Positions 56,625 to 64,000 of a stretch of 64,000 nucleotides of DNA are shown here, piece after piece. Position numbers and translations under genes: made by a program. Location: assembly GCF_018398425.1 (NCBI RefSeq), contig NZ_JADPMV010000001.1, positions 2,604,001 through 2,668,000 of the forward strand. Direction: 5' to 3'. Every line of letters starts with the position of its first letter. Position 1 is the first letter of the stretch. Origin of the DNA: Pseudomonas lalucatii (GTDB lineage: Bacteria; Pseudomonadota; Gammaproteobacteria; Pseudomonadales; Pseudomonadaceae). A model generated the notes under the pieces. The model saw nothing but the letters and a program-made list of their open reading frames with translations, searched no databases and was not told the origin of the DNA.

Positions 56625-58742
56625 CTAGTAGTGCCAGCTGAGGGTCATGCTGGCGTTGCGCGGCGCACCGTAGAAGCCTTGCTCCCAGTACAGGCTGGAG
56701 ATGTAGCGCTCGTCGGTGAGGTTGTTCAGGTTGGCCGACAGCGTCCAGTTCGGATCGACCTCGTAGCTGGCCATCAGGCCCAGCAGGGCGTAGTCGTCCT
56801 GCTCGATGCGCCCGGCGCTGCCGTCCGCCAGGCTGACGTCACGATGGATGTCGTCCTGCCAGCTGAGGTTGGCGCCGACCTTGAGCTTCTCCAACCCCGG
56901 CACCCGGTAGGCGGTGGAGGCGCGCAGCTGGTGCTTGGGGGCATAGGGCCGGCCATGGCTGTGGTCGGCGTTCTGGATGTCGACGTAGGTGTAGCCGCCC
57001 ATGACCTGCCAGCCCGGCAGCACTTCGCCGGACACCTCCAGTTCGTAGCCCTCGCTGAGGAAGTCGACGCCCCGATAGATCTGCGTGCCACTGCCGGCAT
57101 CGAAGCCGATGGACTCGGCGACGTTGGACTGCTTGGTCTTGAACAGCGCCGCCGAAACATTCAGCTTGCCGTCCAGCAGCTCGCCCTTGATACCCAGCTC
57201 ATAGTTCTCGCCCTCGACCGGGTCGAGGCGCTGGAGCTCGGCGCCCTCTTCCTTCTGCGGGTTGAAGATCTCGGTGTAGCTGGCGTAGACCGAGTATTGC
57301 TCGCTCAGGTCGTAGACCAGGCCGGCGTAGGGCAGGATGCCGTCGTCCTTGCGCTCGCGGTCCACGCCGTAGGACAGGCCTGCGGTCTTCAGCTCGATTG
57401 CGCGGGCACCGGCAATCAAGCTCAGGTCCTCGGCCAGGCTGAAGCGCACCGCCGAGTAGAGGCTCTTCTGCCTGTCCTCGTAGTCGCCACCGCGCGAGCT
57501 TCCCCAAAGCGTCGGCTTGGGGGAGTCGCCGTTGAAGATCTGCTCCGAAGGCACGGCAGCGAAGAACCCAGGTACGTAGCGCGACAGTTCCGCCACCTCG
57601 GACTTGTACCAGTTGGCGCCCAGCACCGCCTCGTGCTCGCGCCCGGCCAGGCTGAACGGGCCGCTGAGCGAGACATCGGCGATCCACTGGTGGATATCGG
57701 CCGCGTAGTGCGATGGATAGCCGAACAGCCCCTGTCCGGTCACCGCATCCGGCGTGCCGAAGGCATAGAACAGCTGCGAGTCGCTCTTCTTCTTCACGTA
57801 GGTGACGCTGCCCTTGGCCTGCCAGTCGTGGGCGAGGCGCTGGGTCAGCTCGGCGAAGGTGCGTTGTTCCTGGTTGTCCCACCAGGACCAGTCGGTTGCG
57901 GTACTGGTCGAGCGCGCCAGGTCGGTCTTGTTGCCGAGCGAATCGAACAGCGGCAGGGCGCCCCACAGCGGGCTGTCGGCGTAGTTCCTGCTCAGCGTGT
58001 GGCCGAGGGCGAACAGCCTGTCATCGCTCAGGTCGGCCTCGAGCACCCCGTAGAACACATTGGCCTCGCGCGCATAGCGGTCGAGGTAGGAGTTCTTGTT
58101 CTCGTGGGCGTAGACCGCCCGACCGCGGATACGGCCCTGGTCGCTCAGTGCGCCGGAGACATCCGCTTGCACACGGCGCTTGTCCCAGGAGCCGGCGGTC
58201 AGGTCGATGCGCGCCCGGGGCATGACCGTCGGGCGCTTGCGCACGAAGTTGACGGTGGCCGACGGGTTGCCGCTGCCGCTCATCAGGCCGTTGGCGCCGC
58301 GCACCACCTCGACGCGTTCGAAGGGCGCGAGGTCGACGTCACCTGACTGGCTACCGGAGGAAAACGGAATGCCCAGGCCGTCGAACTGGAAGTTGGTGAT
58401 ATCGAAGCCACGGGCGGTGAAGTAGGTGCGATCGGTTTCGATCTTCTCGACCGTGATGCCGGGGGTGAATTTCAGCACATCGTTGATCGTGTTGAGCTGG
58501 AAGTCGTCGATCTGGGTACGACTGATGCTGGAGATCGACTGCGGGGTCTGACGCGGGGTCAGGTCCAGCTTGGTGGCCGCGCTGCTCGGCTGCGACTGGT
58601 AGCTGTCGGCCTCGAGCGCTGCGGCGTGGCCGACCACGGTCTGGGCGTCCAGCTCGAGCTGCTCCAGCTCGGTGGCCAGGGCATTGCTGAAACTGCAGGC
58701 GGCGGCGATGGCCACGGCCAGGTGGGTGCTTCTGAAATACAC
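56625..58742 (-). CDS. TonB-dependent siderophore receptor
   Basis: The 705-residue outer-membrane protein has a signal peptide (FRSTHLAVAIAAACSFSNALA), then a plug domain with LDLTPRQTPQSISSISRTQ, GITVEKIETDRTYFTARGFDI and the RGANGLMSGSGNPSATVNF region, and a beta-barrel that ends with the usual aromatic SMTLSWHY. The family imports ferric siderophores; the specific ligand is unknown, with FpvA/FoxA-like plug features. GTG at 58742 is chosen, since GGGGGAG precedes it by a few bases; an upstream ATG would give 30 extra residues without a signal peptide at the start. Fur-box-like sites lie upstream. Confidence 0.92.
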   Translation of the reverse strand: MYFRSTHLAVAIAAACSFSNALATELEQLELDAQTVVGHAAALEADSYQSQPSSAATKLDLTPRQTPQSISSISRTQIDDFQLNTINDVLKFTPGITVEKIETDRTYFTARGFDITNFQFDGLGIPFSSGSQSGDVDLAPFERVEVVRGANGLMSGSGNPSATVNFVRKRPTVMPRARIDLTAGSWDKRRVQADVSGALSDQGRIRGRAVYAHENKNSYLDRYAREANVFYGVLEADLSDDRLFALGHTLSRNYADSPLWGALPLFDSLGNKTDLARSTSTATDWSWWDNQEQRTFAELTQRLAHDWQAKGSVTYVKKKSDSQLFYAFGTPDAVTGQGLFGYPSHYAADIHQWIADVSLSGPFSLAGREHEAVLGANWYKSEVAELSRYVPGFFAAVPSEQIFNGDSPKPTLWGSSRGGDYEDRQKSLYSAVRFSLAEDLSLIAGARAIELKTAGLSYGVDRERKDDGILPYAGLVYDLSEQYSVYASYTEIFNPQKEEGAELQRLDPVEGENYELGIKGELLDGKLNVSAALFKTKQSNVAESIGFDAGSGTQIYRGVDFLSEGYELEVSGEVLPGWQVMGGYTYVDIQNADHSHGRPYAPKHQLRASTAYRVPGLEKLKVGANLSWQDDIHRDVSLADGSAGRIEQDDYALLGLMASYEVDPNWTLSANLNNLTDERYISSLYWEQGFYGAPRNASMTLSWHY

Positions 58743-58845
58743 GGGACTCCCCCAATTCACTGTCGAATGGCCTGCACTCGTCCCTGGTTGCAGCGCTGCC
58801 TCACTGGCAGGCATTCGCCCGGCTGCATGCACAGCAGGACCAAAC

Positions 58846-58918
58846 GCGAATGATTATCGAATGAATTCTACAGGAGGCTCGCCTCGGGTCAATGCAATTG
58901 ATACTGATTATCACTTGC
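58846..58918 (-). promoter_or_regulatory. Two Fur-box-like sites upstream of the receptor gene
   Basis: GATACTGATTATCACTTGC at 58900-58918 matches 14 of 19 positions of the GATAATGATAATCATTATC Fur consensus. GCGAATGATTATCGAATGA at 58846-58864 matches 11 of 19. Both share TGATTATC. The receptor and PepSY genes are probably repressed by Fur when iron is sufficient. Confidence 0.65.
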
Positions 58919-58952
58919 CGGAGACCACGGGGGCGCCGCCCGGAAAAAGCAA

Positions 58953-58982
58953 AACCCCCAGCGGCCAGGCCGTCTGGGGGTT
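58953..58982 (-). terminator. Terminator of the DUF1850-TRAP transcription unit
   Basis: Read on the minus strand, AACCCCCAG and CTGGGGGTT form the stem, followed by TTGCTTTTT. It lies about 50 bases past the DUF1850 stop. Confidence 0.8.
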
Positions 58983-59032
58983 CTGTCGTGCTGTTGCGGC
59001 CGGCGCTTGTGGCGCCGGGAGCGGGCGCGGCC

Positions 59033-59458
59033 TCAGCCGTCGTCCTGGCCCTCGTCCGTTGGGGACGCGGGGGAGCCGAGCTCACAGCTCCAGAGTTCCA
59101 GCGCCGGCTGGGTCGCTTGTGGCGGGCCGAGCCAGTCGGCCATGGGCCGACAACGCTGGTTGAAACACAGTTGGTAATCCCCTGCCTCGGGGGTTCGCCC
59201 CAAGCGCAGCGGTTGCAGGGGCGGTAGCTGGCGGCGGTAGTGCCAGCTGCCCTCACGCAGTTCGGCGCCGTCCGGGATTTCCATGCCGGCGCCCGAACCC
59301 TTGACCCGCGCCTCGCCGAGCAGCAGCCCCTCGGCGGTGACGCGGTAGTCTTCCTCCCAGCGGACCTTCTCGATCGTGTGCCGCCAGGCCAGGGTGAACT
59401 CGGCCGCGGGCACCTGCGCCCACACCGCCCCGGCCAGGCCCATGCACAGTCCGATCAC
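59033..59458 (-). CDS. DUF1850 domain protein
   Basis: The 141-residue protein has a signal-like N-terminus (GLCMGLAGAVWAQ) and the pattern of DUF1850: FTLAWRHTIEKVRWEEDYRV, EARVKGSGAGME and HYRRQLPPLQ. DUF1850 proteins are found almost only in operons of TAXI-TRAP transporters, and may be periplasmic or outer-facing parts of the system. GTG at 59458 overlaps the stop of the fused permease (GTGA), which gives a typical coupled start. Function unknown. Confidence 0.8.
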   Translation of the reverse strand: MIGLCMGLAGAVWAQVPAAEFTLAWRHTIEKVRWEEDYRVTAEGLLLGEARVKGSGAGMEIPDGAELREGSWHYRRQLPPLQPLRLGRTPEAGDYQLCFNQRCRPMADWLGPPQATQPALELWSCELGSPASPTDEGQDDG

Positions 59459-61482
59459 GCGGCGGCGGCCTGGACGTGGCGGCCGCGCCAGAAGTGCAGG
59501 GCGAGGAACAGCGCCGCCAGGGCGAAGCCGATCTCGTCGCTCATCGGCGTGGCCAGGATCAGACTGGCGCCGGCGGCGAAGCCCAGCGCCCGCTCCCACC
59601 AGGGCATCTTGCAGTGCAGGAAGCCGGTGAACACCGCGCCCCACAGGCCGATGGCCAGCGCCGCCTTGAACAGGATGTAGAGGGTGGCCAGCCAGCTGCC
59701 GCCCTGCAGCATCAGCGCCGGCTCGTAGACCGCCATGAACGGCACGACGAAACCGGCGATGGCGATGCGGATGGCCCACAGGCTGATCTTCAGCCCCTTT
59801 TCCCGGGCGATCGGCGCGGCGGCGAAGCAGGCCAGGGCCACCGGCGGGGTCAGGTCGGCCATGATGCCGAAGTAGAACACGAACATGTGCGAGACGATCA
59901 GCGGCACGCCCAGTTCCAGCAGCGCCGGCGCGGCGATCGAGCTGGTGATGATGTAGTTGGGGATGGTCGGGATGCCCATGCCCAGCACCAGGCAGGTGAG
60001 CATGGTCAGCACCAGCGAGAGGAACAGGTTGTCCTGGCCGATGGCCAGGATGTAGCCGGCGAAAGTCGAGGCCACCCCGGTCAGCGACACCACGCCGATG
60101 ATCACCCCGACCAGGGTGCAGGCGATGCCCACCGGCACCGCATGGCGGGCGCCCTCGACCAGGGCGTGCAGGCAGATGCGCAGGGTGTCGCGGCCGCCCT
60201 TGAGGAACCAGCAGGTCGCCACCAGCATCCCGACCACGCCGAACACCACGCCGATGCCGAGCTGGAAGAAGCCGGCGCAGAGCACCCCGAGGGCGATCCA
60301 GAAGACCATGCGCAGCGCGGTCGAGGACACCCGCAGGATGATCGCCGAACCGAGGATGACGATGGCGGTCAGGGCCAGGCCGACCATCCCGGAGAACAGC
60401 GGGGTGCGCCCGGAAAACAGCAGGTAGATGAGGATGAACAGCGGGATCAACAGGTACCAGCGCTGCTTCACCGCGGCCCAGGGGTCCGGGCACTGGTCCT
60501 TCGGCAGGCCCTGCAGGTTGGCCCGCTTGGCTTCCAGATGAACCATCCAGAACACCGAACCGAAATACAGCAGCGCCGGCACCAGGGCGGCCTTGGCCAC
60601 CTCGAAGAACGGCACGTTGATGGTCTCGGCCATGATGAAGGCCACCGCGCCCATGATCGGCGGCATGATCTGGCTGCCCATGCTCGAGGTGGCCTCGACG
60701 CCGCCGGCGAAGGCCGGGCGGTAGCCGAAACGCTTCATCAGCGGGATGGTGAACTGGCCGGTGGTGACCACGTTGGCCACCCCGGAACCGGTGATGGTGC
60801 CCATCAGCGCCGAGGACACCACCGAGACCTTGGCCGGGCCGCCGAGCTTGTGGCCGAACAGGCCCATGGCGAAGTCGGTGAACAGCTTGATCATCCCGGC
60901 CTGCTCGAGGAAGGCGCCGAACAGGATGAACAGGAAGATGTAGGTGGCCGACACATAGGTCGGCGTGCCGTAGAAGCCCTCAGTGCCGAAGGACAGCTGG
61001 TTGACGATCTGGTCCAGGCCGTAGCCGCGGTGCGCCAGGTCGCCCGGCAGGTACTGGCCGAGCAGGCCGTAGGCGAGGAACAGGCCGCAGATCAGCGGCA
61101 GGGCGATGCCCATGACCCGCCGCGCCGCCTCGAACACCAGCACCGTCAGCAGCAGGCCGATGGCCATGTCCATGTCGGTGAGGTCGCCGGAGCGCTGGAT
61201 CAGGTCGGCCTCGAACACCCACTGGTAGATGGCCGTGGCCATGCCGGCCAGGCCCAGCAGCCAGGCCAGGGGTTGCCAGGGCTTGTCCTTGCCGTCGGCG
61301 GGGAAGCTGAGAAAGACCACCAGCAGCAGGAAGCCCACGTGCACGGCACGGAGGATCTGGCTGGACACCGGGTGAAAGGCCGCGGTGATGATCTGGAAAG
61401 TCGAGAACAGCAGGGCCACGTAAAACAGCGCCTTCGGCCAGTCGCCCGGGCTCGCTGCGAGGCCTTGGTTGTGTTCACTCAT
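59455..61482 (-). CDS. TRAP transporter fused permease (4TM-12TM)
   Basis: The 675-residue membrane protein unites the small DctQ-like and large DctM-like subunits in one chain, as usual in TAXI-TRAP systems. About 16 or more helices are visible. Landmarks are GAFLEQAGMIKLFTDFAMGLFG, SALMGTITGSGVANVVTTGQFTIPLMKR and GGVEATSSMGSQIMPPIMGAVAF, which form the substrate path. With the TAXI binding protein encoded upstream it imports an organic acid or amino acid with sodium. The start MSEHNQGLAAS at 61482 fits; an earlier ATG is 17 codons away. Confidence 0.93.
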   Translation of the reverse strand: MSEHNQGLAASPGDWPKALFYVALLFSTFQIITAAFHPVSSQILRAVHVGFLLLVVFLSFPADGKDKPWQPLAWLLGLAGMATAIYQWVFEADLIQRSGDLTDMDMAIGLLLTVLVFEAARRVMGIALPLICGLFLAYGLLGQYLPGDLAHRGYGLDQIVNQLSFGTEGFYGTPTYVSATYIFLFILFGAFLEQAGMIKLFTDFAMGLFGHKLGGPAKVSVVSSALMGTITGSGVANVVTTGQFTIPLMKRFGYRPAFAGGVEATSSMGSQIMPPIMGAVAFIMAETINVPFFEVAKAALVPALLYFGSVFWMVHLEAKRANLQGLPKDQCPDPWAAVKQRWYLLIPLFILIYLLFSGRTPLFSGMVGLALTAIVILGSAIILRVSSTALRMVFWIALGVLCAGFFQLGIGVVFGVVGMLVATCWFLKGGRDTLRICLHALVEGARHAVPVGIACTLVGVIIGVVSLTGVASTFAGYILAIGQDNLFLSLVLTMLTCLVLGMGIPTIPNYIITSSIAAPALLELGVPLIVSHMFVFYFGIMADLTPPVALACFAAAPIAREKGLKISLWAIRIAIAGFVVPFMAVYEPALMLQGGSWLATLYILFKAALAIGLWGAVFTGFLHCKMPWWERALGFAAGASLILATPMSDEIGFALAALFLALHFWRGRHVQAAAA

Positions 61483-61587
61483 GAAGGTAACGCCCTCATT
61501 ACAACGTCGATGAAGCGGAAGAGCCGCTAACAAAACCTGCCGTGTGCGCCACGCTGGTTTTATTAGCAGTTCTGCATCTGCCTGGAT

Positions 61588-61646
61588 GGGGCCGCGCAGC
61601 GGCCCGAGCCGGGTAGGAAGGGGTTAGCCGCGTAGCGGGGTACCCC
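61588..61646. repeat. Intergenic palindromes between TAXI protein and permease genes
   Basis: GGGCCGC-GCA-GCGGCCC at 61588-61604 is a perfect palindrome. GGGGT...ACCCC at 61620-61646 encloses CCGC-GTA-GCGG. The second resembles the GGGTTAGCCGCG...CGGCGTAACCC repeats found in intergenic regions of many pseudomonads, from memory. In the mRNA these hairpins would separate a highly expressed binding protein from its permease. Confidence 0.5.
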
Positions 61647-61728
61647 ATCGCGCGATGGTGAAGACTCTCACCCTGCTCACGCCGTGCGGCATGAGCATCG
61701 CTGCGCTCGACCCACCCCTCCGGCAGCC

Positions 61729-62682
61729 TTACAGCGCGCCGGCTTCCTTGTAGAAGCGCTCGGCACCCGGGTGCAGCGGGATCGGCAGGTTCTTCGCCGC
61801 GCTTTCCAGCTTGATGTCCTTGGCCGCGGAGTGGGCGGTTCCCAGGCGCTCGAGGTTGTCGAACATCAGCTTGGTCATCTGGTAGGCGACCTCGTCGGAC
61901 ACCCCTTCATGGCTGACCAGGATGTTGGTGATGGCCACGGTCGCCACTTCGACCTCCTGGCCGTCATAGGTGCCGGCGGGGATGGCGGCCGGCTGGTAGG
62001 CGGCGTTGCCGATCTTCGCGGTGACCTCGGCCGGGATGGCGACGAAGGTGATCGGCAGGGTCGAGGCCAGGTCGCGGATCGCCGCCATGCCCAGGCCGGA
62101 GGACTGCAGGGTGGCATCCAGCTGGCGGTTCTTGATCAGCTCGACCGACTCGGCGTAGGGCAGGAACTCGACCTTGCCCATGTCCTCGTAGCTCAGGCCG
62201 GCGGCCTCGAAGATGGCGCGGGCGTTCAGCTCAGTGCCGGACTTCGGCGCGCCGACGGAGATGCGCTTGCCCTTGAGGTCGGCCAGGCTGGTGATGCCGG
62301 ACTCCTTGCTGGCGACGATCTGGATGTAGTTCGGGTAGGTGGCGGCGATGGCGCGCAGCTTCTTCAGCGGCGCCTTGAAGCCGGCATCCTCGACGCCGTT
62401 CCAGGCGTCGGCCACCGAGTCGCCCAGGGCCAGGGCCAGTTCGCCGCGGCCTTGCTGCAGCAGGTTGAGGTTCTCCACCGAGGCCTTGGTCGCCTGCACC
62501 GAGGTCTTCGAGCCTTCGATGCCGTTGCTGTACAGCTGCGACAGGCCCACACCGATCGGGTAGTACACACCGCTGGTGCCGCCGGTGAGGATGTTGATGA
62601 AGGTCGGTGCGGCGAGTACCGCGGTGCTGGCAGTCAGGGCCGCGGCGGCGGCAAACAGGCTGAAACGCTTGGTCAGTCGCAT
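61729..62682 (-). CDS. TAXI-family TRAP substrate-binding protein
   Basis: The 317-residue periplasmic protein has a signal peptide (residues 1-24) and the TAXI pattern: FINILTGGTSGVYYPIGVGLSQLY, QATKASVENLNLLQQGRGELAL, GKRISVGAPKSGTELNARAIFEAAGL and DATLQSSGLGMAAI. It captures a ligand, glutamate or a small organic acid in known members, for the fused permease encoded downstream. About 245 bases with palindromes separate the two genes. The DctD-like activator gene on the same strand, some 380 bases upstream, could control it. Confidence 0.92.
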   Translation of the reverse strand: MRLTKRFSLFAAAAALTASTAVLAAPTFINILTGGTSGVYYPIGVGLSQLYSNGIEGSKTSVQATKASVENLNLLQQGRGELALALGDSVADAWNGVEDAGFKAPLKKLRAIAATYPNYIQIVASKESGITSLADLKGKRISVGAPKSGTELNARAIFEAAGLSYEDMGKVEFLPYAESVELIKNRQLDATLQSSGLGMAAIRDLASTLPITFVAIPAEVTAKIGNAAYQPAAIPAGTYDGQEVEVATVAITNILVSHEGVSDEVAYQMTKLMFDNLERLGTAHSAAKDIKLESAAKNLPIPLHPGAERFYKEAGAL

Positions 62683-63064
62683 GGATCAATCTCCGTCGTT
62701 GTTATGGCTTTGTGCAGATTTTTCACTGTAGACGATGCCCCGGCGCCGCAGCGCCTGGGCCCGCATGGGCTCAGAGGGTGTCGCGAAAGCGGCGGGCGCC
62801 CGCGGCGGAGCGGCATCCGGCGCGCGCGAGGAAGCGGGGAACGGCGTGGCGAGACGGGCTCGCGTAGGGGCAGTGGCAGTTCATCGGCAAACCTCTGGTC
62901 TTTCTTATGGTCGCCCGCACACAGGCTATGCGTGGCTGACAAGGGCTATAGCAGATGCCGTGCCAGAGTGCCAAAGGCGCGGAATAGAGGGGTTTGCCTC
63001 GGCCGCAGCGGCGTCGACCAGCAGGATTTCGCCGATCGCCGAACGGCCATCGGCAAGATTCCGC
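62683..63064. other. Intergenic region between the TAXI gene and the DctD-like gene
   Basis: I see no convincing gene here. A minus-strand ORF at 62673-62942 is arginine- and proline-rich and without recognisable features. The region should hold the promoter of the TAXI gene. The sigma-54 activator gene next to it suggests a -24/-12 promoter, but I could not identify a clear GG-N10-GC element with certainty. Confidence 0.5.

Positions 63065-64000
<936 letters not shown>

Noticed and set aside
62673..62942. Arg/Pro-rich ORF upstream of the TAXI gene
   Set aside because: Overlaps the TAXI gene start, has no ribosome site and no recognisable family.

Overview
The window is typical high-GC Pseudomonas chromosome. 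Gene content and order match known pseudomonad neighbourhoods: pycBA with a divergent LysR regulator, an RpiR regulator and a zwf paralogue, then a GGDEF/EAL protein and uvrD; a Zur-type block (dksA2, COG0523 GTPase, folE2, zinc ABC transporter); and an OXA-50-like class D beta-lactamase. The species cannot be fixed from this window. All calls come from reading the sequence and translations; no database search was run.

Layout. 1-2.7 kb: the end of a quaternary-amine ABC binding protein, a LysR regulator and a gamma-butyrobetaine hydroxylase (carnitine metabolism). 3.3-5.0 kb: an AT-rich foreign insertion that resolves into two integron gene cassettes with attC sites and no integrase gene. One carries a small GIY-YIG-like protein, the other a protein with eight 14-residue repeats, a membrane segment and an SH3-like end. 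5.0-16.7 kb: amino-acid nitrogen genes (HypT-like regulator and aspA, AGCS symporter, asparaginase, glutaminase) interleaved with a MocR/PaiB pair and two copies of a two-gene GNAT acetyltransferase module. 16.7-25.3 kb: an SbtA/SbtB-like bicarbonate transporter pair directly downstream of the two-subunit pyruvate carboxylase, then the RpiR regulator and zwf. 25.3-39.8 kb: MFS transporter, GGDEF/EAL protein, uvrD, a lipidated TakP-like TRAP binding protein, Tim44-like, YbaK-like, SMI1/KNR4, SDR, thioesterase, OXA enzyme and hydrolase.

39.9-48.3 kb is the zinc-starvation region. A frameshifted COG0523 gene and a small secreted protein are followed by two operons that diverge from one perfect Zur-type palindrome: dksA2-COG0523-DUF1826 leftward and folE2-aztABC rightward. 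Together they replace zinc-dependent functions and import zinc. The block ends in decayed genes: a MerR gene with an in-frame stop, and a chimera of a truncated SDR with a second gene remnant.

48.5-64 kb: a cNMP/CBS/DUF294 protein with a DnaQ-like exonuclease, a BCCT transporter, cardiolipin synthase, a small periplasmic binding protein, an iron-uptake pair (PepSY protein and TonB receptor, with Fur-box-like sites), and a TAXI-TRAP system (DUF1850, fused permease, binding protein) near the 3' part of a DctD-like sigma-54 activator that runs off the window.

The strongest find is the two-cassette array without an integrase. Each cassette's first bases complement the R'' box of its own attC, which fixes the boundaries to the base and also settles the start codon of the first cassette gene.
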